The notes: generated from the sequence alone by a model not told the origin. A stretch of DNA of 48,545 nt from Syntrophaceae bacterium (GCA_013388675.1 JACAEW010000336.1:1-48545), one strand, 5' to 3'. Shown: positions 7,404-15,081, counted from the first letter of the stretch. Made by a program: numbers and translations.

Positions 7404-8366
7404 ATGATTGAGGTCATAAAGCCCGGCCTTTTTACTACGGTCCAGGACCTGGGGCGGTGGGGATATCAAAGATACGGTGTGGGAATCGCCGGGGCGCTGT
7501 ACCCCTTTGCTCTATCGGCAGCGAATCTTCTGGTGGGAAATGAGGAGAACGCTGCCGGCCTGGAGATTACCGTTCAGGGGCCTGCCTTGAAATTTCATCG
7601 AGAAACAGCCTTGGCGATCGCCGGGGCTGACTTGGACCCCAGGCTTGACGGTCAATCCATTCCCAACTGGGCATGCGTACTGGCTCCCTCCGGTTCCACC
7701 CTCAGTTTTGGGTCCAGGAAGAAAGGCGTTCGGGCCTACCTGGCGGTTTCCGGCGGAATCGATGTCCCCCTCGTCATGGAATCCCGATCCACCTATCTTC
7801 TTGGAAAATTTGGGGGGATGGAAGGAAGGGCGCTGAAGGCGAAGGACCTGCTTCCCGTGGGTGATCCCCCCAGCCATTTTCAAAATAGAGTCGGCATATT
7901 CTTTCCGGAGGAGTTCCTTCCGCCCTACAGGAGGAACCCAACATTGCGGGTAGTCCTGGGGCCTTTCGATGATTTTTTTTCCAAGGAGGGAATCGAGTCT
8001 TTCCTTTCAACTCCCTATTCGATCACGGCCCAATCCGACAGGATGGGCTATCGTCTTCAAGGCACCCAGATAACCCGCCAGAAGAAAGAGGAGTTGATTA
8101 CCTGCGGTTTAGCCCTGGGCACCATTCAGGTCCCGCCCAACGGCCAGCCTATTCTTCTCCTTGTGGACCGGCAAACCATCGGTGGCTACCCGGTCATCGC
8201 CACCATGATCCACGCGGACCTTCCCCTCGTCGCCCAAAGCACTCCCGGGGACGAATTGCGGTTCTCGGCCGTCTCCCCCGATGAAGGGCGGGAGGCTTAT
8301 ATTCAGCTCTGGGGAAATTTGGATAAATTCAAGCATTCAGCCCTCAGCGGTCAGCCGTCAGCCTAA
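7404..8366 (+). CDS. pxpC: 5-oxoprolinase subunit C (biotin-dependent carboxyltransferase family)
   Basis: 320 residues, ATG at 7404. Begins with the KipA/PxpC signature (MIEVIKPGLFTTVQDLGRWGYQRYGV) and has VSGGIDVPLVMESRSTYLLGKFGG near 115-140 and QSDRMGYRLQG near 212, all typical of the family. Works with PxpB as the catalytic pair for ATP-driven ring opening of 5-oxoproline. The end of the protein (KHSALSGQPSA) is encoded by heptamer array H5. No good ribosome-binding site is seen upstream; the H4 hairpin lies immediately before the start and may affect translation. Confidence 0.94.
   Translation: MIEVIKPGLFTTVQDLGRWGYQRYGVGIAGALYPFALSAANLLVGNEENAAGLEITVQGPALKFHRETALAIAGADLDPRLDGQSIPNWACVLAPSGSTLSFGSRKKGVRAYLAVSGGIDVPLVMESRSTYLLGKFGGMEGRALKAKDLLPVGDPPSHFQNRVGIFFPEEFLPPYRRNPTLRVVLGPFDDFFSKEGIESFLSTPYSITAQSDRMGYRLQGTQITRQKKEELITCGLALGTIQVPPNGQPILLLVDRQTIGGYPVIATMIHADLPLVAQSTPGDELRFSAVSPDEGREAYIQLWGNLDKFKHSALSGQPSA
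8337..8364 (+). repeat. Heptamer array H5 (TCAGCSS)
   Basis: Four exact-register units TCAGCCC, TCAGCGG, TCAGCCG, TCAGCCT. The array is inside the last codons of pxpC and runs into its TAA stop (8364-8366). Because 7 is not a multiple of 3, the repeat is read in all three frames in turn. Confidence 0.85.
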
Positions 8367-8483
8367 AGCCCGAAAACCCGAATTTCGCTCTCGCATTATA
8401 CGGCCTATCTCCGTTTCCTTTTTTGCCATATAATGTTTTTTACTGACCGCGGAAAGAGGAGCGCTGCTTTTTAAGGAGGTTGC

Positions 8484-9023
8484 ATGAAGAGGTACTTTGC
8501 TCTATCGGCCATCGGCAAAGACCGGCCCGGGATCGTGGCCGATGTGTCCGGATTGATCTATGAATGCGGCGGAAACCTGGAGGATTCCCGCATGACCCGG
8601 CTGGGGGAACAGTTTGCTCTGCTTATTCTTTTTTCCGGCAGCGGCGAAGAATTCCAATACCGGCTTTCCACGGGATGCAAACGGCTGGAGTGGGAGAAGC
8701 GTCTATCGATCTTTCTCACCCCCCTTGAAGCCTTCGAGGGAAAGCCGGGGGAAAAGGGACGCATCGACCTGTACGAACTGTCTACCAGCGGAATGGACCG
8801 CATGGGAATCGTTTACCGGGTTTCCCGGCTCCTGGCCGATCACGGGATCAACATCGCCGACCTGGAGACCAAGGCGACCCCTTCCCCGGAAAGCGGGACC
8901 CCCATCTTCACGATGAACATCCGTCTCGAGGTGCCCGCAGAGCTTTCCGGCAAGGACCTCCTGGAAAAACTCAACCGCCTGGGAGAAGAACTGGCCATTG
9001 ATATCAGCCTGAAAAAATTGTGA
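8484..9023 (+). CDS. Double ACT-domain protein, GcvR-like
   Basis: 179 residues after a strong AAGGAGG ribosome-binding site. Two ACT domains: about 1-75 (YFALSAIGKDRPGIVADVSGLIYECGGNLEDSRMTRLGEQFAL) and about 92-175 (ELSTSGMDRMGIVYRVSRLLADHGINIADLE). This is the architecture of GcvR, the glycine-cleavage regulator of E. coli, and of many related amino-acid-sensing proteins with no DNA-binding domain. No gcv gene is nearby, so the regulated process is unknown. A TATAAT box at 8429-8434 may be its -10 element, but no convincing -35 is present at normal spacing. Next gene der is 77 bases away across heptamer array H6. Confidence 0.85.
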   Translation: MKRYFALSAIGKDRPGIVADVSGLIYECGGNLEDSRMTRLGEQFALLILFSGSGEEFQYRLSTGCKRLEWEKRLSIFLTPLEAFEGKPGEKGRIDLYELSTSGMDRMGIVYRVSRLLADHGINIADLETKATPSPESGTPIFTMNIRLEVPAELSGKDLLEKLNRLGEELAIDISLKKL

Positions 9024-9026
9024 GTC

Positions 9027-9091
9027 GTAAGGGGTGGCGGCGAGGCCTTTCCTTTTCCCTTTAACCACTAACCCCTCTCACCCCTTACCCG
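9027..9091. repeat. Heptamer-type array H6 with inverted arms
   Basis: Begins four bases after the gcvR-like stop codon. Right arm units of seven: AACCACT, AACCCCT, CTCACCC, CTTACCC (9063-9090). The left arm GTAAGGGGTG (9027-9036) is the exact reverse complement of CACCCCTTAC (9079-9088), so the spacer can fold into a hairpin before the der start at 9101. The heptad pattern is weaker than in H4 or H8. Confidence 0.55.
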
Positions 9092-9100
9092 CTTTTTCCT

Positions 9101-10426
9101 ATGAAACCAATCATCGCTATTGTTGGCCGGCCCAACGTGGGCAAATCGACCCTCTTCAATCGTCTGGTGGGACGGCGCAAAGCCATCGTGGAGGATGAAC
9201 CCGGAGTCACCCGGGACCGAAATTACGCGGAGGCTTCTTATGAAGACCACCCTTTTATATTGATTGACACCGGAGGTTTTGAGCCGACCGCCAGAGACCG
9301 CATTCAACAACAGATCAAGGAACAGGTGGAAGTGGCCATTCAGGAAGCCGATCTGATCCTTTTTCTCATGGATGGGAAAGAGGGGTTAAACCCTACCGAC
9401 GAGGAAATCGCCGGCTACCTGCGGAAAGTCACCAAACCCACCTTTTACGTGGTGAACAAGATCGACGGCGAAAAAAGAGAGGAGGCGGTGCCGGATTTCT
9501 ACCGCCTGGGGGTTTCCCCCCTTTATTCCGTCTCCGCCGAACACGGGCGCGGGGTCGGGGAGCTGATGGACGAGGTGATCAAGGTCCTCCCTCCTTGCGA
9601 AACAAAGCCGGAGAGGATTGAAGATGAAATCCGGGTGGCGATCGTGGGCCGCCCCAATGTGGGCAAATCCTCGCTCCTCAATAAACTCATCGGTCGCGCC
9701 CGGGCTATCGTGGACCCCACTCCCGGAACCACCCGGGATACGCTCGACACCCCCCTGCTCCGGGAGGGTCGGAGGTATTTATTTATCGATACGGCGGGAA
9801 TTCGGCGGAAGAGCAAGGTCACCGACCGGGTGGAAAAATATTCGGCCATCAAGGCCTTGAAAAGCCTGGAGCGCTGCGATGTGGCCCTGGTCCTGGTCGA
9901 CGGCTTTGAGGGCCTGACCGAGCAGGATGCGCGGATTGCCGAATTTGCCGAAGAGAGCGGGCGGGCCATTATCCTGGCGGTCAACAAGTGGGACCTGGTG
10001 CAGAAAGACACCCATACGATGGAGGAATACAAGCAGAGAATCCGGCGGGAAATGAAAACTTTGGATTATGTGCCCATCCTTTTTATATCCGCCCTGACCG
10101 GCCAGCGGGCGAGCCGGGTCTTTGAAGCCATTGATGAAGTGAGCGCCGAATACCGAAAAAGGATTCCCACGGGGGAACTGAACGCCTGGCTGCGAGAATC
10201 GGTGGAAGGTTATCCCCCTCCTGCATTCCGAAACCGTCAGGTGAAACTACTCTACATTTCCCAGGTCTCGACGGCCCACCCGGCGTTCGTCCTTTTCGTG
10301 AACGAACCGATGGGCCTGGGGGAATCCTACCAGCGCTACCTCCTCCGCCGTCTCCGCGAGAAGTACGGCTTCGTCGGCACCCCGCTGCGGCTCTTTCTAC
10401 GGAAGAGGAAAAAAGAGAAGGGCTAA
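9101..10426 (+). CDS. der: Ribosome assembly GTPase Der (EngA)
   Basis: 441 residues, normal for Der. Two tandem GTPase domains, each with GRPNVGKS (about 8-15 and about 183-190), DTGG / DTAG switch II motifs and NKxD guanine specificity motifs (NKID near 118, NKWD near 296). A KH-like C-terminal domain follows (about 350-441, RQVKLLYISQVSTAHPAFVLFVN). Der binds the 50S precursor and is needed for its maturation in the cytoplasm. The tandem arrangement is unique to this family, so the call is firm. Confidence 0.98.
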   Translation: MKPIIAIVGRPNVGKSTLFNRLVGRRKAIVEDEPGVTRDRNYAEASYEDHPFILIDTGGFEPTARDRIQQQIKEQVEVAIQEADLILFLMDGKEGLNPTDEEIAGYLRKVTKPTFYVVNKIDGEKREEAVPDFYRLGVSPLYSVSAEHGRGVGELMDEVIKVLPPCETKPERIEDEIRVAIVGRPNVGKSSLLNKLIGRARAIVDPTPGTTRDTLDTPLLREGRRYLFIDTAGIRRKSKVTDRVEKYSAIKALKSLERCDVALVLVDGFEGLTEQDARIAEFAEESGRAIILAVNKWDLVQKDTHTMEEYKQRIRREMKTLDYVPILFISALTGQRASRVFEAIDEVSAEYRKRIPTGELNAWLRESVEGYPPPAFRNRQVKLLYISQVSTAHPAFVLFVNEPMGLGESYQRYLLRRLREKYGFVGTPLRLFLRKRKKEKG

Positions 10427-10731
10427 AAACTAAAGTATCTGTTTAGGCATCTCAATTGCGAGTTCAAAATGCGTCAGGAAACCCAGAAAATCCCCCTTGC
10501 TCCCCCTTTTTCAAAGGGGGAATTTCCCTTTTATTCATCGGAACCAATCAAAAAAACTCTCCTCCCTTTGAAAAAGGGAGGACGGGAGGGATTTCAGGGA
10601 AAGCCTTTTCAAATGGCTAAGCAATTACAATTAAAGAATTTTTCTCTCCAGAGACCGCAGAGAACAAAGCGCGGCGGAGCGGCAACCCAAGAAATTGAAA
10701 ATGCATGGGGTATCGATCCCGCATGGGTTAC
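10427..10731. repeat. Convergent gap with foldback and dispersed repeats
   Basis: 305 bases between convergent genes. Foldback repeat at 10487-10594: left arm AAATCCCCCTTG...CCCTTTTTCAAAGGGGG (10488-10520) and right arm CTCCCTTTGAAAAAGGGAGG...GGAGGGATTT (10562-10594). The arms are near-reverse complements around a 40-base loop, and each arm also folds on itself. At about 10645-10690 the stretch CAGAGA-CAAAGCGCGGCGGA then GCGGCAACCC closely matches the minus strand of 5821-5853. No gene seen. The foldback may terminate both flanking genes. Confidence 0.7.
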
Positions 10732-11352
10732 TCACCAGGCGGGGGGCTCGCCCGGGGGAACCGGGATTTGGGCCACATTCAAAACCATGGATACGGCTCC
10801 GTAGAACCCGTTGACGGCGATGAGGTCGATCACCCCCCGCTCGCCGAGCGTTTCCACGGCCCGCTCAAAAAGGGCATCGTCCACAAAATGCTCCCGGTGC
10901 AGGGTCGTGCAAAAATCATAGATCACCTCTTCGTCCGGCCTCATATTCGTGGGTCGCCGGTTCTGCGCTAAATCGTCGGCGATGGATTCGGCCAGTCCGC
11001 CCTTGATCGCCAGAGGCCGATGGGCGTACCATTCAAACTCCGAGCCCCAATGGCGGGCCGTGATCAGGATGGCCAATTCATTCAGCCGCGGCGGCAAGGA
11101 TGATTTAAATCGCACATATTCGCCCAGCCTCTGCCACCGGTCGGCCAATTCTGGACTGCGCAGCAGCACATGAAAGGGACCCCGCACCCCTCCCCGCGAG
11201 GCGTTGATTTGTTCATACACCCGTTTCTGCGCCTCGTTCATCTGGTCCCGCTGAATCTCCGGAAAGCGGGGCTTTTTCCCTTGAGCACCGGCATGGATGA
11301 CCGTCCCCAGGAAGGGAATTCCCATCAGGAAAGCAGCCAAAAGACCATCCAT
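10732..11352 (-). CDS. Carboxymuconolactone decarboxylase-like protein with signal peptide
   Basis: 206 residues. The N-terminus (MDGLLAAFLMGIPFLGTVIHAGAQG) looks like a signal peptide, which is uncommon for this otherwise cytoplasmic all-helical family. The central region, ELAILITARHWGSEFEWYAHRPLAIKGGL split over residues about 92-120, carries the EFEWYAH motif of the CMD/AhpD-like fold, without the CxxC pair of peroxidase-type members. Such proteins include gamma-carboxymuconolactone decarboxylase and many of unknown activity. It reads toward der and away from an Ldh2-type gene starting 1.2 kb further right on the same strand; the 123-base spacing would allow co-transcription. The substrate is unknown. 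Confidence 0.75.
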   Translation of the reverse strand: MDGLLAAFLMGIPFLGTVIHAGAQGKKPRFPEIQRDQMNEAQKRVYEQINASRGGVRGPFHVLLRSPELADRWQRLGEYVRFKSSLPPRLNELAILITARHWGSEFEWYAHRPLAIKGGLAESIADDLAQNRRPTNMRPDEEVIYDFCTTLHREHFVDDALFERAVETLGERGVIDLIAVNGFYGAVSMVLNVAQIPVPPGEPPAW

Positions 11353-11475
11353 CTGATTTCTCCCCCTGTTCGATTTTCCCGGCCGTATCCAATTTACTGT
11401 ATGCGTTTATAGACGGTCGGATTGGGTATGCCAAGTGCCTATGCCTATACCCCTTCTCTCGCTTCTGCCCTTGCT

Positions 11476-12534
11476 TCAAGGAAGCTGGCCCAACTTTTCT
11501 CCTATACGGTACTCCTTGACCAAGGCCATTACCTGGTTCCAAGTTTCATCCTCGATCTCCACTCCGGTTTTGCTCCTTTCCCTGCGGCTCTTGGCCTCCT
11601 TTTCCCCCGGGAATAAGACCTGATCGAAACCGTCGGCCGGCGGGGTTTCCTTCGCATAGTTGGCCATCATGGAAACCTCGGACTTGACCGCCGCCAGGGG
11701 GCCGAAACGTTCGATATCCAGGGCCAGAAACAGCGACGAATTGCTCATCTGTTTATCGCCGGGCCTGGGAGGAAACCCGTCCCGGGAAAGGAGGGAGCCA
11801 AAAAGTTCGGTCATGAAGGCCAGACAATACCCCTTGTGGCCAACCGACCCGCCCACCGGCAGGATGGCGCCGCCGTCGTAAAAATCATTGGGATTATTGC
11901 TGGGACGGCCCTCCTTGTCCAGAATCCAGCCGTCCGGAAGTTTATGCCCCCGGGCCTTGTAGACCCGGATCTTGCCCTCGGCCGCGGCGCTGGTGGCGAA
12001 GTCCGAGACAACCATTCCTTCGTTTTCTCCGGGGAAAGCCATGGCTATGGGATTGGTCCCCAGCCTTCGCTTGGAACCCCCGAAGGGGGCGCATAGAAGA
12101 GCCTGCCCGCCGGTGGCGGTGAACAGGATCGCCGCGCAGCCCGCTTTCGCCGCCAATTCCACCCACGCTCCCAGCCGGCCCAGGTGACGCAGCCGCCGCA
12201 TGGCGACACAACCCAAGCCCTGCTTTTTGGCTTTATCAATGACCAGCTCCGCGGAAAACTTGGCGACCACCTGCCCGAAACCGTAGTGGCCGTCCACCTG
12301 GGCGATCACCGGGGTCTCCCTGACGATCTCCGGCTTGGCCGCCGGGAGAATGACCCCTTCTTTGATCTGGCGGATGTACTGAATGATGCGAATGAACCCG
12401 TGCGAATCATGCCCCGCCAGGTTGTTCCCGGCCAGATGTTCAGCCACGATCCGCCCATGATCCTCCGGCGCGCCCGCGGCGCAGAGGAGTTGAAAACATA
12501 TTTTTTCCAGTTGCTCGCCCTTGAGCTTAGGCAT
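11476..12534 (-). CDS. Malate/L-lactate dehydrogenase (Ldh2) family oxidoreductase
   Basis: 352 residues, the normal family size. Features: GHDSHGFIRIIQYI near 40-53 containing the catalytic-region His, RHLGRLGAWVELAAKAG near 116-131, GTNPIAMAFPG near 160-170, and GGSVGHKGYCLAFMTELF near 226-243. The Ldh2/YlbC family uses NAD(P)H to reduce 2-oxo acids (malate, sulfolactate, ureidoglycolate and others) and has a fold distinct from classical lactate dehydrogenases. The residues before the His at 118 are RRLR rather than the usual NSGH or NSNH, which may alter specificity. Ends 123 bases before the CMD-like gene, likely the same transcript. Confidence 0.88.
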   Translation of the reverse strand: MPKLKGEQLEKICFQLLCAAGAPEDHGRIVAEHLAGNNLAGHDSHGFIRIIQYIRQIKEGVILPAAKPEIVRETPVIAQVDGHYGFGQVVAKFSAELVIDKAKKQGLGCVAMRRLRHLGRLGAWVELAAKAGCAAILFTATGGQALLCAPFGGSKRRLGTNPIAMAFPGENEGMVVSDFATSAAAEGKIRVYKARGHKLPDGWILDKEGRPSNNPNDFYDGGAILPVGGSVGHKGYCLAFMTELFGSLLSRDGFPPRPGDKQMSNSSLFLALDIERFGPLAAVKSEVSMMANYAKETPPADGFDQVLFPGEKEAKSRRERSKTGVEIEDETWNQVMALVKEYRIGEKLGQLP

Positions 12535-12652
12535 CGGAATTCCTCCTCAGTTTTTGCGATACGATCCAATGATGAAATATAACCTCAAATGCCGGTTGGG
12601 GCAAATGGAAAAGTATTTTTATAAATCCGCCTCACCGCGGCCGCTGGCGGGT

Positions 12653-12683
12653 AAAAAAAAGGCCGCTCAATAGAGCGGCCCTT
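12653..12683 (-). terminator. Rho-independent terminator of the PEP-CTERM gene
   Basis: On the minus strand GGCCGCTC-TATT-GAGCGGCC (12661-12680) forms a perfect 8-bp stem and is followed by eight T residues (12653-12660). It starts 33 bases after the PEP-CTERM stop codon. This is the best intrinsic terminator in the window. Confidence 0.9.
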
Positions 12684-12712
12684 TAAGTCTAATGCTAACC
12701 GGGATGAAACAG

Positions 12713-13426
12713 CTATTTCTTTCTGCTCCGGGCGGCCAGGGACAGCCCAGCTAAGCCAAAACCCAGGAGAAGGAGCGATATAGGTTCGGGAACCTGCTGG
12801 CTTGTTGCGGTAAATCTTCCATAAATATCCGCTTTATTTGCCTGATTTTCTTCGGTGATAAACTGGTTAACGATATTTCCGTTGCTGAAGAAAGCCAATT
12901 CAAGCGTGTACGTGACTCCGCCAACATCAAAAACGCCACCCAATGGAGCGCTGATCGTCACGACATCCGGGCAAATTGTGCTCCCGGAAGGTGAACAAGG
13001 TGCCGAGTTAGGGGTTTCATTGTGAGTAAACCCATAAAGAAATGACTGGTTAACCGGGGTTCCGTCTATTGTCATCGCCAAAGCCAAATTGAGTTGAATG
13101 GACTGCAAAAGAGTTTCCGTAATTGGGAAGTTGTTATGATAAAAATCCGCAAGATCTTGCCACGGGCTCGGGCTGGGGGGGACAACGTAGGGAACAACAG
13201 GGGGTACCTGACTCGTAAATACATAGCTACTTTGGCCTCCCCCATTTACCGGCGTTCCCCATGATGCCGTGCTCGTCGGACTGCCGTTAACAATCGTCAC
13301 CGATGGAACCGCATTCTGCCAGGACCCGACGACGGAGTTAATCGATACATTCGCCGCTAATGGGCTATTCGTGAAGCCAACAATAAGCCCCAACACCATC
13401 AACACCATGATAAAATGCCTTGACAT
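12713..13426 (-). CDS. PEP-CTERM sorting domain protein
   Basis: 237 residues. Signal peptide at 1-24 (MSRHFIMVLMVLGLIVGFTNSPLA). The C-terminus has VPEP at 212-215, a hydrophobic stretch and a basic tail SRKK, which is the PEP-CTERM signal recognised by exosortase (EpsH/XrtA) for processing and surface export. The mature part is rich in Ser/Thr/Pro/Gly, with a GSW...VNG...WGTP...GGQSSYVF region and a GFTHNETPN motif. From memory this resembles the THxN-type PEP-CTERM proteins. No exosortase gene is in the window. Ribosome-binding site AAGGGGGA, with a sigma-54 promoter about 50 bases upstream. Inferred role: a surface or matrix protein linked to exopolysaccharide. Confidence 0.88.
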   Translation of the reverse strand: MSRHFIMVLMVLGLIVGFTNSPLAANVSINSVVGSWQNAVPSVTIVNGSPTSTASWGTPVNGGGQSSYVFTSQVPPVVPYVVPPSPSPWQDLADFYHNNFPITETLLQSIQLNLALAMTIDGTPVNQSFLYGFTHNETPNSAPCSPSGSTICPDVVTISAPLGGVFDVGGVTYTLELAFFSNGNIVNQFITEENQANKADIYGRFTATSQQVPEPISLLLLGFGLAGLSLAARSRKK

Positions 13427-13471
13427 ATATTTTTCCCCCTTTCATCTTTTCCTTTTTGAAAATTAATTGCA

Positions 13472-13486
13472 GCAAATCCAGTGCCA
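13472..13486 (-). promoter_or_regulatory. Sigma-54 (-24/-12) promoter for the PEP-CTERM gene
   Basis: On the minus strand TGGCAC (13486-13481), five bases, TTGC (13475-13472), which matches the consensus TGGCACG-N4-TTGC in both boxes and exact spacing. Transcription would begin near 13460, giving a leader of about 34 bases that contains AAGGGGGA before the ATG at 13426. Sigma-54 control of PEP-CTERM genes through the PrsK/PrsR pair is established in related systems. No such regulator is encoded here. Confidence 0.82.
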
Positions 13487-13528
13487 AGAGATCAATTGAT
13501 AAAATGATAATATAATTAAATACTTAGA

Positions 13529-13544
13529 GTTTAAGGCATTAAAC
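13529..13544. promoter_or_regulatory. Candidate activator site: perfect inverted repeat
   Basis: GTTTAA-GGCA-TTAAAC, a perfect 6+6 inverted repeat centred about 50 bases upstream of the -24 box. Sigma-54 activators bind such dyads upstream of their promoters. It could equally be chance in A+T-rich DNA. Confidence 0.35.
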
Positions 13545-13900
13545 CCCTTAGTTGAGAAACGTAAAAATTTCTTACACATTATCTATTCCATGAAGGGTCA
13601 TTATAGGCTAACCTTCCGTTTTTAATAAAAAATCGTTGAGATTGAGATTTCGTAAGAGTTCTTTGCAGAAGGTTCATCTTCCTTTTTTTCCGGATTCTTG
13701 CTGTTAATGCACTCCCTCTAAATCCATTGAAAAAATCAATTGACTCCCCAATGGAGAAAACAATAAATAAAAACAAATTCTTGCAAGCTTCGAAAGGGTG
13801 AAGGATTTTTAATGAAAGGTAAGAATCCCCAGTCTCGCGACAAGTAAACTTTCGCCTCCCCTGGCGGTAGGAGATGAATGGCAAGGGGAAAGGGCTTTCT
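13545..13900. other. A+T-rich gap, no supported gene
   Basis: Together with the promoter region above, this makes a 474-base gap. It is clearly richer in A+T than its surroundings. A minus-strand open frame (13579-13884, 101 codons) is present but shows no recognisable domain, no good start context and a composition like noncoding DNA, so I do not call it a gene. No hairpin with a T-tract was found. Confidence 0.5.
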
Positions 13901-14557
13901 TCACAAAGCTGGCTGAAGGACTACAATTTCGGTGTATTGAGGGAGGCTTTCTTTCTTGATCTCCACCTCGCTGTCCTTTATTTTTTTGACCCCAGCCTTT
14001 CCAGAGGTAAAATCTTCAACTACGGCCAGCGGAAATCCGCAGCGAGGTGTCTTGTAATGCATGGGGATGACGATTTTGGGGCTTAATTTTTGGGCCGTCT
14101 GGGTGGCTTGAGCCGGGTTGATGGTGTATACTCCGCCGACCGGCATCAGGAGAAGGTCCACCGGGCCGATTTGTTTGGCTTCCGGGTCGGAAGGAACGTG
14201 ACCGAGGTCGCCCAGATGGCAAATTTTTACTCCATCTACACAAAAACAAAAAATCGTATTCTGGCCCCGCTCGGAGCCTTTCCGTCCGTCATGGTAGGCG
14301 GCGAATCCCTTAAATTCCAGGTTTTTCACTTTGTGAGAGCCCGTCCCTTTTATTACCTGGGGTTTTCCCTTGAGGCCCTGGACAAAATTATGATCGGCAT
14401 GATCGTGGCTTACCAGAACGATATCCGCCTGATCCGGGATGGGTCCGTAGGCGATGGCTCCGCCGAAGGCTCCGGGTTCGTAGGGATCGGTCATGATTTT
14501 GGCCCCCAGGTCAGAAGTAATCAGGAAAGCGGCATGGCCGTACCATTTCACCTTCAT
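13901..14557 (-). CDS. UPF0173 metal-dependent hydrolase (MBL fold)
   Basis: 218 residues from the ATG at 14557, which is preceded by AGGAGGAG. The open frame continues upstream into dksA but is not used. The start MKVKWYGHAAFLI and the metal motif SHDHADHN (about 50-57) are the hallmarks of the UPF0173 (YtkL-like) family; GDLGH near 117 and PMHYKTP near 163 supply further metal ligands. These are cytoplasmic beta-lactamase-fold hydrolases of unknown physiological substrate. The gene follows dksA by only 14 bases on the same strand, so the two probably share a transcript. Confidence 0.92.
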   Translation of the reverse strand: MKVKWYGHAAFLITSDLGAKIMTDPYEPGAFGGAIAYGPIPDQADIVLVSHDHADHNFVQGLKGKPQVIKGTGSHKVKNLEFKGFAAYHDGRKGSERGQNTIFCFCVDGVKICHLGDLGHVPSDPEAKQIGPVDLLLMPVGGVYTINPAQATQTAQKLSPKIVIPMHYKTPRCGFPLAVVEDFTSGKAGVKKIKDSEVEIKKESLPQYTEIVVLQPAL

Positions 14558-14571
14558 TGGGCTCCTCCTTA

Positions 14572-14946
14572 CTAAGCCAGGGAGGCTTTCTTCTTTTCCT
14601 TCTCTTCCTCTTCTGCTTTCGTCTTGCAGTCGATGCACAGCGTGGTTACGGGGCGGGCCTTGAGGCGTTCTTCGGAAATGTCTTCCCCGCAGTCTTCGCA
14701 GGTGCCGAAGGTGCCGTCGTCGATTCTGGCTAAAGCTTCCTTGATCTTGACGATGAGCTTTCGTTCCCGGTCGCGGATGCGGAGGAGAAAATTGCGGTCG
14801 GTCTCCAGGTTGGCGCGGTCGGTGGGGTCGGCAAAGGAATCCCTTGTATTGGTCATCCCAGTGACCGTTTTTTCTGCTTCTTCCAGGAGGGTTTTCAGAC
14901 GCTCGTTCAATAGCTCCCGAAAGTATTCGAGCCTGTCCTTCTCCAT
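14572..14946 (-). CDS. dksA: DksA/TraR-type transcription regulator
   Basis: 124 residues. A long coiled coil (about 1-75) with the tip motif DPTDRA (40-45), corresponding to the DxxDxA of DksA that reaches the RNA polymerase active site. It is followed by a four-Cys zinc finger with Cys83, Cys86, Cys104 and Cys107 (CEDC then 17 residues then CIDC). DksA acts with ppGpp to reset transcription during starvation. Both zinc-ligand pairs and the acidic tip are intact, so it should be functional. An acidic-then-lysine-rich tail (EEEEKEKKK) is added at the end. Confidence 0.94.
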   Translation of the reverse strand: MEKDRLEYFRELLNERLKTLLEEAEKTVTGMTNTRDSFADPTDRANLETDRNFLLRIRDRERKLIVKIKEALARIDDGTFGTCEDCGEDISEERLKARPVTTLCIDCKTKAEEEEKEKKKASLA

Positions 14947-15009
14947 CTACTCATCCTTAAGCTATCACCCTGATAACTTGCTATTTTAGCATATTTTTCC
15001 AAATATCAA

Positions 15010-15035
15010 GCATTTTCTTTGCCTTACGAAAATGC
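15010..15035 (-). terminator. Hairpin between moaC and dksA
   Basis: GCATTTTC (15010-15017) and GAAAATGC (15028-15035) form a perfect 8-bp stem with a 10-base loop. On the minus strand it lies downstream of moaC and upstream of dksA and is followed by TTGATATTT. It could be a weak terminator for moaC; the T-tract is poor. Confidence 0.4.
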
Positions 15036-15081
15036 CCTTCTTTTTCGGCTTTGGCCTTCGCCCCTTTCCCCTGTTTCCATA

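Noticed and set aside
9101-10426. Two GTPase domains as a recent gene duplication
   Set aside because: Tandem GTPase domains are the normal structure of Der.
13579-13884. Minus-strand frame of 101 codons in the A+T-rich gap
   Set aside because: No domain, no ribosome-binding site and noncoding-like composition.
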